Assembly (NCBI RefSeq): GCF_002799245.1 | Contig: NZ_NEQV01000003.1 | Coordinates: 124,001-188,000 of the forward strand | Direction of reading: 5' to 3' | From: Stenotrophomonas maltophilia | Lineage (GTDB): Bacteria > Pseudomonadota > Gammaproteobacteria > Xanthomonadales > Xanthomonadaceae | DNA length: 64,000 nt | Part shown: piece after piece, positions 49,513-56,578 of the stretch | Numbering within the stretch: position 1 is the stretch's first letter | How the letters are laid out: every line of letters starts with the position of its first letter | Program-made: the position numbers and the translations under genes | Notes under the pieces: model-generated | What the model was told of the DNA's origin: nothing | Database searches by the model: none | The model's input: the letters and a program-made list of their open reading frames with translations, nothing else

Positions 49513-49526
49513 TTTGACATTGATCA
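49513..49526 (-). promoter_or_regulatory. FNR box of the PAS/diflavin operon
   Basis: On the minus strand TTGATCAATGTCAA, one mismatch from TTGAT-N4-ATCAA. TCTATG around 49482-49487 is a possible -10 at fitting distance. The PAS gene starts at 49434. Confidence 0.8.
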
Positions 49527-49578
49527 AGTGAGTGGCGTCATTGGCTGCGACCGGCTGTCGCAGGCGCGGGTTCGAACT

Positions 49579-49638
49579 GTAGAGCCGAGCCGATGCTCGG
49601 CTGCCGTTGGCACAAGCCGAGCGTGGGCTCGGCTCTAC
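49579..49638. repeat. SMAG-type dimer, short spacer
   Basis: GTAGAGCCGAGCCGATGCTC and GAGCGTGGGCTCGGCTCTAC-type arms (right arm begins at GCCGAGCGTGG) with a spacer of only about ten bases, between the FNR box region and the azlD stop. Confidence 0.85.
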
Positions 49639-49654
49639 AAGTGGGGTGAGGGCT

Positions 49655-49969
49655 TCAGCCCATCAGATAGCGCAGCGCGCCGGCCGACACCACGCCGATC
49701 AGCACGGTCGGCAGCATCGACAAGCGCGTGGCCGCCAGCAGGGTGATCGCCAGCGCGGCCAGATCGGCCGGCTTGTCGGCGACGAAGTCCGGGGCGATCA
49801 CCGAGATCAGCACGCAGCCCGGCGCAGCTTCCATCACCGTCACCGCGCGCTTGCTCAGGGTGCGATTGCGCAGCGCGAGGAAGCCGACGATGCGGGTCAG
49901 ATAGGTGGCGGCGGCCATCAGCACGATGGTCAGCACCGAGGTCCAGTGGATCAGTCCGTTGAAGATCAT
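49655..49969 (-). CDS. azlD: Branched-chain amino acid exporter, small subunit
   Basis: 104 residues, about three to four membrane helices (WTSVLTIVLMAAATYLTRIVGF, MEAAPGCVLISVIAPDFV, LAITLLAATRLSMLPTVLIGVV). AzlD works with AzlC to export branched-chain amino acids or their analogues. ATG at 49969 overlaps the azlC stop by four bases. Length matches the family. Confidence 0.9.
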   Translation of the reverse strand: MIFNGLIHWTSVLTIVLMAAATYLTRIVGFLALRNRTLSKRAVTVMEAAPGCVLISVIAPDFVADKPADLAALAITLLAATRLSMLPTVLIGVVSAGALRYLMG

Positions 49970-50697
49970 GCCGCGTCCTCCGCCAGCAACCAGGCCGCTG
50001 CCAGGCCGGCCAGTGCGCCGCTGGCCACGTACCACGCACCCGGGATCAGCAGGTAGGTGGCAGCGGCCACGACCAGGCTCACCAGCCACGGCCGCGCCGC
50101 CTTCATGCCCTGCCACATGCCGCGCAGCAGCACCAGGAACACGGCGGGGAAGGCCATGTCGAAGCCATAGGCGTGGATGTCACCCAGCATCGGCCCGACG
50201 ATCGCGCCGAGTGCCGTACAGGCCACCCAGACGGTGTACAGGCCTGCCGACACGCCCAGGTAATACGCCAGGCTGAAGCCGAGCGCGCGGCGGCGCGCAT
50301 CGGCCACGCCCATTGCCCAGCTTTCGTCGCACATGAAGAACAGCGCCGGCAGCACGCGACGGCGCGGCAGGTGCTGCAGCAGTGGCGCCAGGCTGGCGCC
50401 CATCAGCAGATGGCGGCTGTTGACCAGCGCGGTGATCGCCACGATCAGCGCGATGTGGGGCGGCGAGGTCCACAGTTCGACGGCGGCGAACTCCGAGCCG
50501 CCAGCGAAGTTGAGGCCGGTCATCAGCGGTACCTCCAACGCGCTCAGGCCCTTCTGGGCCGCCTGGGCGCCGAGCACCAGGGCAAAGGGAATGAAGCCGA
50601 TCATCACCGGCACGGCGGCACGCAGGCCGCGCAGGAATTCGGCCCGCGGCGCGGTATCGCAGGTGTCGGGCAGGGGGAGGGTGGTACGGGCGTCCAT
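49966..50697 (-). CDS. azlC: Branched-chain amino acid exporter, large subunit
   Basis: 243 residues with six to eight helices. AEFLRGLRAAVPVMIGFIPFALVLGAQA, GGSEFAAVELW and NSRHLLMGASLAPLL are AzlC/YgaZ motifs. Diverges from an Lrp-type regulator gene with 127 bases between the two starts, the arrangement of azl operons controlled by AzlB-type Lrp proteins. ATG at 50697 has no strong ribosome site; the exact start is slightly uncertain. Confidence 0.9.
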   Translation of the reverse strand: MDARTTLPLPDTCDTAPRAEFLRGLRAAVPVMIGFIPFALVLGAQAAQKGLSALEVPLMTGLNFAGGSEFAAVELWTSPPHIALIVAITALVNSRHLLMGASLAPLLQHLPRRRVLPALFFMCDESWAMGVADARRRALGFSLAYYLGVSAGLYTVWVACTALGAIVGPMLGDIHAYGFDMAFPAVFLVLLRGMWQGMKAARPWLVSLVVAAATYLLIPGAWYVASGALAGLAAAWLLAEDAA

Positions 50698-50824
50698 GGA
50701 ACGGCACGACAAGGTGGGGGTAGCCCATGCTAGCGGTCCGATGGCGAAATCGGGTTGCGTTGATGCCGCTGGATTCCGGAAGATTGATACTTCATGCGGC
50801 TATGGGCGGAAAAGGCGGAATCCG

Positions 50825-51289
50825 ATGCAGTATCAGCTCGACAACCTCGATCGGCGCATCCTCGATGCCCTGCAGCGCGACGGGCGCCTGCAGAACCTGG
50901 AGCTGGCCCGCCTGGTCGGGCTCTCGCCGTCGGCCTGCCTGCGCCGGGTGCGGCTGCTGGAGGAGGGGGGCTACATCGACCGCTATGTGGCCTTGTTGAA
51001 CGAGGCCAAGGTCGGCCGTGGCTTCACCGTGTTCGTGCGGGTGTGGCTGCGCGGGCAGGACGAGGACACCACCAATCACTTCATCAACAGCATCAAGTCT
51101 TTCCCGGAAGTGCTTGAATGCCATCTGATGGCCGGCGACTGCGACTTCCTGCTGCGGGTGGCGGTGGCCGACCTTGATGCCTACCGGCAGTTCCAGATGC
51201 AGCACCTGAACCGGATCGCCGGGGTGCAGAACACCAAGACCGAGATTCCGATGCAGCGGATCAAGCAGACGACCCAGTTGCCGCTTTGA
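50825..51289 (+). CDS. Lrp/AsnC-family regulator
   Basis: 154 residues. N-terminal helix-turn-helix (LDNLDRRILDALQRDGRLQNLELARLVGLSPSACLRRVRLLEEGGYI) and C-terminal RAM ligand-binding domain (FTVFVRVWLRG, VLECHLMAGDCDFLLRVAVADL). By position it is the likely regulator of azlCD, responding to a branched-chain amino acid, in the manner of B. subtilis AzlB. AAGGCGGAAT precedes the ATG. Confidence 0.9.
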   Translation: MQYQLDNLDRRILDALQRDGRLQNLELARLVGLSPSACLRRVRLLEEGGYIDRYVALLNEAKVGRGFTVFVRVWLRGQDEDTTNHFINSIKSFPEVLECHLMAGDCDFLLRVAVADLDAYRQFQMQHLNRIAGVQNTKTEIPMQRIKQTTQLPL

Positions 51290-51328
51290 GGGTTGGGGCT
51301 TCCGGCCGGGTTGCACCCGGCACCCGCG

Positions 51329-51351
51329 GTAGTGCCGACCGCTGGCCGGCA
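51329..51351. repeat. SMAG monomer (GTAGTGCCG type)
   Basis: GTAGTGCCGACCGCTGGCCG then GCA; imperfect hairpin downstream of the Lrp-type gene. Confidence 0.65.
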
Positions 51352-51364
51352 ACCTCGTCCTGTC

Positions 51365-51403
51365 GGGGTCAGATCCCGTTGCTGCGCAACGGGATCTGAC
51401 CCC
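51365..51403. repeat. Perfect 17-base palindrome, terminator-like
   Basis: GGGGTCAGATCCCGTTG (51365-51381) pairs perfectly with CAACGGGATCTGACCCC (51387-51403) around a five-base loop. I know similar GGGGTCAGATCCC elements as dispersed repeats in xanthomonads. No T-run follows. Confidence 0.75.
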
Positions 51404-51578
51404 GTGCGTGATTCGTGACTGGCGCCAGGGGGCCTGGCCAGACGATCGGCCATGCGCAGCGGTCATCGCAATGACATGTGCCCCCGGTACGGTTTGAGCC
51501 CGCTTGCTGGTCGCGCGCGGGCCGGGGTTCCGGCCGTGCCGCGCGTCCACTGCAGCTGCTGTCGCTGCCGAGGGTCAT

Positions 51579-52259
51579 GTGTTCTACGTCAGGGGGCTGA
51601 ATGGACACCATGCGGTCAGAACTTGGAAGGTGGCCATCGCCGCATGGCTGCTGCTGTCCTTTGCCGCTGCTGCGCAGGATGCTGTTCATGCCTACGACAT
51701 CCCCGCGCAGCCGCTGGAACAGGCGGTCGAGCGCTTCAGCGTCATCAGTGGGTGGTCGGTGATGTACCCGGGCGACCTGGCTGCGGGCCGCCGCAGCCAT
51801 GCGCTGCGCGCCAGCCTTGCGCCGTTGCCTGCGCTGCAGGCCTTGCTGCAGGACTCCGGCATCGAGGCCGAGGTGATCGGCGAGCAGCGCGTGGTGTTGC
51901 GCCGGGGCGTGCCCGTCGCAGTCGAGGGCACCGCGGGCGGACAACTTCCCGAGGCAGAGCGCCGGCGTCGCTATGGCGGCCTGCAGCAGCGCCTGCGTGC
52001 GGCATTCTGTGATGACCCGGCCATCGCGCCCGGCCGCTACGCCGCAACGCTGCGCTTCCGCATCGACGGCGCGGGCCAGGTGAGCGAGCCCGAGCTGCTG
52101 TCCGGCAGTGGCAGTGATCGCCGCGATGCACGCCTGCTGCAGGCGCTGCAGGGCCTGCAGCTGGCGGCCGAGGCCGCCACGCTGCCGCAGCCGGTGACGC
52201 TGCAGATCCGACCTTCCGGCACCGACCACGACTGTGGCGGGCGCGCGCCCCTTCCATGA
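51579..52259 (+). CDS. STN-domain protein with TonB-like C-terminus
   Basis: About 226 residues. Signal-like helix VAIAAWLLLSFAAAAQDAV, then an STN domain as at the N-terminus of secretins and transducing TonB receptors (YDIPAQPLEQAVERFSVISGW, LPALQALLQDSGIEAEVI) and a C-terminal TonB-box-like beta domain (RYAATLRFRIDGAGQVSEPELLSGSG). It should act in the periplasm. It is followed by FecI- and FecR-type genes, so it may belong to a surface-signalling chain. Start uncertain: GTG 51579 follows GAGGG; TTG 51504 or GTG 51630 are alternatives. Confidence 0.7.
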   Translation: MFYVRGLNGHHAVRTWKVAIAAWLLLSFAAAAQDAVHAYDIPAQPLEQAVERFSVISGWSVMYPGDLAAGRRSHALRASLAPLPALQALLQDSGIEAEVIGEQRVVLRRGVPVAVEGTAGGQLPEAERRRRYGGLQQRLRAAFCDDPAIAPGRYAATLRFRIDGAGQVSEPELLSGSGSDRRDARLLQALQGLQLAAEAATLPQPVTLQIRPSGTDHDCGGRAPLP

Positions 52260-52275
52260 CTTCAAGGATTCGAAC

Positions 52276-52806
52276 ATGAGCAACGGTACGGCTGGGGCAG
52301 TTGACCTGATGGACCACCTTCTGGGGGCCTACGACGAGCTGAAGCGCCGGCTGGTGCGCAAGCTGGGCTCGGAAGAGCTGGCCGGCGACGCCCTGCAGGA
52401 CACCTGGATGCGCCTGAGTGCGCGTCGTGACCGCCTGGATGCCGTACAGAATCCCGCGGCCTACCTGCTGCGCATGGCGATGAATACCGTGATCGACCGC
52501 CAACGTGCAGATCACCGCCTGCTGAGCCTGGAGGAGGTGGATACGCTGATGGACATGGCCGACCCGGCACCGGGCCCGGCGCAGGCAGCCGAACTGGACT
52601 TCGCGCTGGAAGACATGGTCGGCCTGCTGCAGCGCATGCCCGAGCGCCGTCGCCGCATCCTGCTGGCGATCCGCGTCGATGGCCTGCAGCAGCGTGAGGT
52701 CGCCGATCACCTCGGTGTGTCGCTGCGGCTGGTACAGCGTGAGCTGAAGGCAGCCCAGGACTATCTGGCCGAGCGCAGCGGGCAGGGGCGCCAGGTGCGG
52801 TTCTGA
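52276..52806 (+). CDS. FecI-type ECF sigma factor
   Basis: 176 residues. Sigma region 2 (LVRKLGSEELAGDALQDTWMRL, NPAAYLLRMAMNTVIDRQRADH) and region 4 (LLQRMPERRRRILLAIRVDGLQQREVADHLGVSLRLVQRELKAA). Directs RNA polymerase to a small set of promoters, normally for transport genes. AAGGA is eight bases before ATG 52276. It is paired with the downstream FecR-type gene. Its targets are not evident; the type II secretion genes further on are candidates by position. Confidence 0.9.
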   Translation: MSNGTAGAVDLMDHLLGAYDELKRRLVRKLGSEELAGDALQDTWMRLSARRDRLDAVQNPAAYLLRMAMNTVIDRQRADHRLLSLEEVDTLMDMADPAPGPAQAAELDFALEDMVGLLQRMPERRRRILLAIRVDGLQQREVADHLGVSLRLVQRELKAAQDYLAERSGQGRQVRF

Positions 52807-52875
52807 GCGACGGCATCCGTCTACACTTTGACGCCGAGCAGAACCCCGCAGCGTGCGGGTCCGGCATGAGCCCCC

Positions 52876-53856
52876 ATGGATCCTGACGATCGCCCGCAAC
52901 GCCCGCTGGATGCCGTTGAGCGTCAGGCCCACGCGTGGGTGGTGCGGCTGACCTCGGGCGAAGCGACCGCCGCTGACGGGCGCAGGTTCCGTGCGTGGTG
53001 CGAGGCCGATCCTGCTCATCGCGAAGCGTTCGGCCGTGCGCGCCGGCAATGGGAGCAGGTGCGCCTGGCGGGCGCGCAGCTGCCCGCCGCTGCGCGCCAG
53101 CCGGTTGCGCCGACGCCGGCCCGGCGCTGGAGCCGGCGTGCCTTCCTGGGCGCGGCGATTGCCACGCCGGCCAGCCTGGTGGTGGTGGCGGCGATCCGCC
53201 CGCCGCTGGGACTGTGGCCGTCGGTGACGGCGATGACGGCCGACTTCCACACCGGCACCGGTGAGCGGCTGCAGATCACGCCCTCGCCGCAGCTGAAGAT
53301 CGAACTGGACACGCAGAGCAGCCTGCGCCGGCGAAGCGATGCGCGTGGCGAAGGCTTCGAGCTGATGCAGGGGCAGGCTGCGATCGAAACCCAGGCTGGC
53401 CTGCGCCTGGCGTTGTTCGCGGGCCCGGGGTGCGTGATTGCCGACGAAGGTGCGGTACGCCTGGATGTGCGCAACACCCACGGCCAGGTACGGGTGACCT
53501 GCCTGCACGGCAGTGCCCGCATCGAGCACCCTCAGGGCCGCCTGCAGCTGCAGGCCGGCCAGCAGACCCGGTACGACGAGCGCCTCAGTGGCGTGGTGGC
53601 CGAGGCCGTGGCCTCGGAAGTCAGTGCCTGGACCGAAGGCATGCTGGTGTTCCGCCGCGCGCCGCTGCGCGAGGTGGTGGACGAGATCAACCGTTACCGG
53701 CGTGGCAAGGTACTGCTGGGGGAATCGGCATTGGCGCGCGCACCGGTCAGCGGCCGCTTCCGCATCGATGATCCGGAGGCGGCGCTGGAGCAGCTGCGGC
53801 TGACGATGTCGCTGGATCTGCGTCGCTTTCCGGGTGGCATCGCCGTCCTTGGATAG
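52876..53856 (+). CDS. FecR-type membrane sigma regulator
   Basis: 326 residues. N-terminal cytosolic DUF4880-like domain (AHAWVVRLTSGEATAADGRRFRAWCEADPAHREAFGRA), one membrane helix (about 93-115), periplasmic FecR domain (TGTGERLQITPSPQLKIELD, GQAAIETQAG, VRVTCLHGSARIEHP) and a C-terminal STN-like segment (VVDEINRYRRGKVLLGESALA). Usually it holds or activates its sigma factor in response to an outer-membrane receptor. The receptor partner is not adjacent; the STN protein at 51579 could fill that place. Confidence 0.9.
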   Translation: MDPDDRPQRPLDAVERQAHAWVVRLTSGEATAADGRRFRAWCEADPAHREAFGRARRQWEQVRLAGAQLPAAARQPVAPTPARRWSRRAFLGAAIATPASLVVVAAIRPPLGLWPSVTAMTADFHTGTGERLQITPSPQLKIELDTQSSLRRRSDARGEGFELMQGQAAIETQAGLRLALFAGPGCVIADEGAVRLDVRNTHGQVRVTCLHGSARIEHPQGRLQLQAGQQTRYDERLSGVVAEAVASEVSAWTEGMLVFRRAPLREVVDEINRYRRGKVLLGESALARAPVSGRFRIDDPEAALEQLRLTMSLDLRRFPGGIAVLG

Positions 53857-53914
53857 ATGAAGACGCTGGCTGTGCGCACCGCGCAGGGCCGTTGCAAGCA
53901 AGGAGAAGCCAAGG

Positions 53915-54466
53915 ATGCGCAACGAGACCATCGGCGTGCTGGATCTGCGTCGCAATTTGTCGGCGTTGCTGGAAACCACCCAGCGACGACCCTTGATGGT
54001 GCACCGCTATGGCTCGCCATGGGTGTGCGTGGTGTCCGACGCGCAGTGGCAGCAGCAGGCGGTGCTGCTGGACTTCGATCCGCAGTCGCACCCGCTGGCG
54101 ATGCTGCTGCGCCTGCAGCAGCAGGTGCTGCCCCTGGCCGAAACCGGGGCGCTGCCGCCTGCGGCGCTTGCACGCGCACTGCTGTTGATGGATATGCATG
54201 GCATCGACGATCTCACGCAACTGCATGAGCAGGTGCTGCACCATCGGCTGTGGCACTGGTTCGTGGCCGGTAGCCACGGCGTGATGGACGGCTGGCAGCT
54301 GCCCGCCGTACGCATTGCGATGGCGTCATGGTGCGATGACGTGGATATGACCGATGCACTGATCGCGTTCGCTGCCCGCACCGACGTGGCGGTGCTGGCC
54401 CGCCGTTGCGGCGGTGACGCGCCGCGCATGCAGCGCGAAGCCTGCAGGCGGATGACGCTGCCATGA
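53915..54466 (+). CDS. Phd/YefM-like N-terminus joined to transposase-N-terminus-like segment, copy 1
   Basis: 183 residues. Residues about 3-50 (TIGVLDLRRNLSALLETTQRRPLMVHRYGSPWVCVVSDAQW, given in parts: LDLRRNLSALLE, VHRYGSPWVCVVS) have the Phd/YefM antitoxin pattern. Residues about 85-125 (LARALLLMDMHG, LTQLHEQVLHHRLWHWFVAG) look like the DUF772-type helical N-terminus of IS5 transposases, including the W-F-V-G core. No toxin gene is next to it. AAGGAG precedes the ATG. Paralogous to the next gene. Probably DNA-binding; function unknown. Confidence 0.6.
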   Translation: MRNETIGVLDLRRNLSALLETTQRRPLMVHRYGSPWVCVVSDAQWQQQAVLLDFDPQSHPLAMLLRLQQQVLPLAETGALPPAALARALLLMDMHGIDDLTQLHEQVLHHRLWHWFVAGSHGVMDGWQLPAVRIAMASWCDDVDMTDALIAFAARTDVAVLARRCGGDAPRMQREACRRMTLP

Positions 54467-54586
54467 CGTTGCCGATGAAGCACCACCCAGCGCACAGAGT
54501 TGCATTCGCGTTGTCGCTTCACCTGCCTTGCTGACGTCTTCTCCAGAGTACGACGCACCACGCGTCGCGGAGCACGAGCGACGCAG

Positions 54587-55168
54587 ATGGCAGACAGTCG
54601 CAGGATCAGCATGCTGGAGCTGGATCGTCACCTGAGCCAGTCACTGGAGCAGGCGCGGCACACGCCCTTGAACGTGCAGCGTTACGGGCGCTCGTGGGTC
54701 TGGGTGCTGTCCAGCGATGCCTGGGTGGATGCGGCGCGCTGGGCAGCACTGGATAGCAGTGGGCATCCATTGGCGGCACTGCGAAGCGCCCTCGACCTGC
54801 AGCTGCGGCCCTGGCCCGACGTGGCCATGGGCATGCTGCCGCGTGAAGCGGGCGATGCGCGGCTGCTGCAACGTGCGGCCCTGCTGGTGGTCGTGCGCGA
54901 TCTCAACAGTGCCCAGCGCGTGTACGACGACCTGCGCTACCACCAGGCCTACCGGATGTTCATTGGCCTCGACCACAGCACTGCATGGTCGCCGATGCAG
55001 TGCGTGCGCCTGCTGCAGGCGTGCACGCATCCGTTGCTGCGCGGCTGCATCGACGAAACGCTGGCCAGCGTGCCCCCGCACCTGTTCGAAGCGGCACGCG
55101 TGCCAGCTGCACGCGTGCCTGCACCGGCACCGGCGCAGCGAATTGCCGGCGGATGTTTATCGTACTGA
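54587..55168 (+). CDS. Phd/YefM-like N-terminus joined to transposase-N-terminus-like segment, copy 2
   Basis: 193 residues, same layout as copy 1: RRISMLELDRHLSQSLEQ and VQRYGRSWVWVLSSDAW at the N-terminus, then LLQRAALLVVVRDLNSAQRVYDDLRYHQAYRMFIGLD (parts: RVYDDLRYHQAY, RMFIGLD), close to the YDxLRYxxAYRWFVGL phrase of IS5-type transposase N-termini, and a proline/alanine-rich tail. The catalytic DDE part of a transposase is absent. ATG 54587 keeps the full Phd-like segment; ATG 54611 has a better ribosome site but would cut it. Lies 57 bases before gspG. Confidence 0.6.
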   Translation: MADSRRISMLELDRHLSQSLEQARHTPLNVQRYGRSWVWVLSSDAWVDAARWAALDSSGHPLAALRSALDLQLRPWPDVAMGMLPREAGDARLLQRAALLVVVRDLNSAQRVYDDLRYHQAYRMFIGLDHSTAWSPMQCVRLLQACTHPLLRGCIDETLASVPPHLFEAARVPAARVPAPAPAQRIAGGCLSY

Positions 55169-55225
55169 CACATGCACCGCTGACCATGGCGCAGCGGTCT
55201 CTTCCTGGATGACGAGGGCGGAACA

Positions 55226-55663
55226 ATGGCAAGGCAGGCAGGTGGTCGCAGGGCTCGGCAGCAGGGGTTCAGCCTGATCGAGATCATGGTGGTGGTGGTG
55301 ATCATCGGCATTCTCGCTGCACTGATCGTGCCGCGGCTGATGGATCGCCCCGACCAGGCACGCGTGGTCGCGGCACGCCAGGACATCGCGGCATTGATGC
55401 AGGCGCTGAAGCTGTTCAAGCTGGACAACGGTCGCTATCCCAGTGCCGAGCAGGGGCTGCAGGCGCTGGTGAAGCCGCCGCAGGGCAGCGGTGCCATGCC
55501 GGTGACGCCGTATCTGGATCGCCTGCCCAACGATCCGTGGGGCCATCCTTACCAGTACCAGGTTCCCGGCACCCATGGCGACATCGATGTGTTCTCGCTG
55601 GGTGCGGACAGCAAGCCCGGTGGCGACGCCGGGAACGCGGATATCGGCTCCTGGCAGCTGTGA
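55226..55663 (+). CDS. gspG: Type II secretion major pseudopilin
   Basis: 145 residues. Prepilin peptide cleavage site QG-FSLIEIMVVVVIIGILAALIVP with Glu at +5, followed by the major pseudopilin body (LKLFKLDNGRYPSAEQGLQALV, YLDRLPNDPWGHPYQY, DIDVFSLGADSKPGG, the calcium-site loop). Forms the periplasmic pseudopilus that drives substrates through the secretin. First gene of a T2SS operon; resembles the Xcs-type (second) system of xanthomonads. Confidence 0.94.
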   Translation: MARQAGGRRARQQGFSLIEIMVVVVIIGILAALIVPRLMDRPDQARVVAARQDIAALMQALKLFKLDNGRYPSAEQGLQALVKPPQGSGAMPVTPYLDRLPNDPWGHPYQYQVPGTHGDIDVFSLGADSKPGGDAGNADIGSWQL

Positions 55664-55672
55664 GGCGTGCTG

Positions 55673-56578
55673 ATGGCAGCCCGGACGCGTTCGGTCCCGT
55701 GCACCCGCCAGCGCGGCATGGCGGTGATCGTCGCCCTGCTGGTGGTGGCGTTGGTGGCCGTGATTGCCACCGCGCTGCTGACCCGGCAGTCGGCGCAGCT
55801 GCGCGCGCTGCGTGGCGACCAGTTGCGTGCGCAGGTGCGCATGGCGGTGGACGTGACGCTGGAGCGTGCCGCGCAGCAGCTGCGTGAGGACGTAAAGGAA
55901 CAGTTGACCACGGTGCGCAGCGGGCGCTGGGCGCGTCCATTGGAGCTGCAGGCGCCGTTGCCGGCGCAGCTGCAGCTGGTGGATGCGCAGTCGATGTTCA
56001 ACCTGCGCAACCTGCTGGCGCATGGCAGGCCGGACCCCGAGGCGCGGCGCGCCTTCATCGCGTTGTGTGCCGGGCAGGGGCTGGGCGGGGGTGCGTGCGC
56101 AGCCGCAGCGGACCACATCCAGGCGCGCCTGCGCGATGGCGATATGCAGGCGCAGGCACCGCTGCCGCGCGAATCACTGATCGAACAGGCGCTGCCCGGT
56201 GCCGATCCGGTGGCGGTGCAGGCGCTGGCGCGACGCAGCGTGGTGCTGCCGGCGCAGACCCTGGTCAATGCCAACACCAGCGACCTGAGCGTTCTGCAAG
56301 CGGTGACGCCTGCGGTCGAGCCGGCACGGCTGCAGGCGCTGCTCGGCGAGCGCGACGCTGGGCATTGGCTGCTCAACCGCGGCGACATCGCCAACCGACT
56401 CCAACTGAGCAACGAACAGATGGCCGTGCTTCCCTTGGGTATCCATAGCGAGTGGTTCCTGGCAGTCGGCCAGGTGCAGGCTGATGGCAGCGCGGTTGAT
56501 TTCCGCGCACTGCTCTGGCGCGAGTACCGCGACGATGGGGTGCGTGTGCAACGGGTGTGGACGAGGATCGGCGCATGA
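55673..56578 (+). CDS. gspK: Type II secretion minor pseudopilin GspK
   Basis: 301 residues. N-terminus RQRGMAVIVALLVVALVAVIATALL is the GspK type III signal (Gly-Met cleavage, no Glu5), followed by the large K domain (LQLVDAQSMFNLRNLL, LVNANTSDLSVLQA). GspK sits at the pseudopilus tip. ATG 55673 has GAGG eight bases upstream; GTG 55667 is an alternative. In most systems gspH, I and J stand between G and K, but here they are missing. Confidence 0.9.
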   Translation: MAARTRSVPCTRQRGMAVIVALLVVALVAVIATALLTRQSAQLRALRGDQLRAQVRMAVDVTLERAAQQLREDVKEQLTTVRSGRWARPLELQAPLPAQLQLVDAQSMFNLRNLLAHGRPDPEARRAFIALCAGQGLGGGACAAAADHIQARLRDGDMQAQAPLPRESLIEQALPGADPVAVQALARRSVVLPAQTLVNANTSDLSVLQAVTPAVEPARLQALLGERDAGHWLLNRGDIANRLQLSNEQMAVLPLGIHSEWFLAVGQVQADGSAVDFRALLWREYRDDGVRVQRVWTRIGA

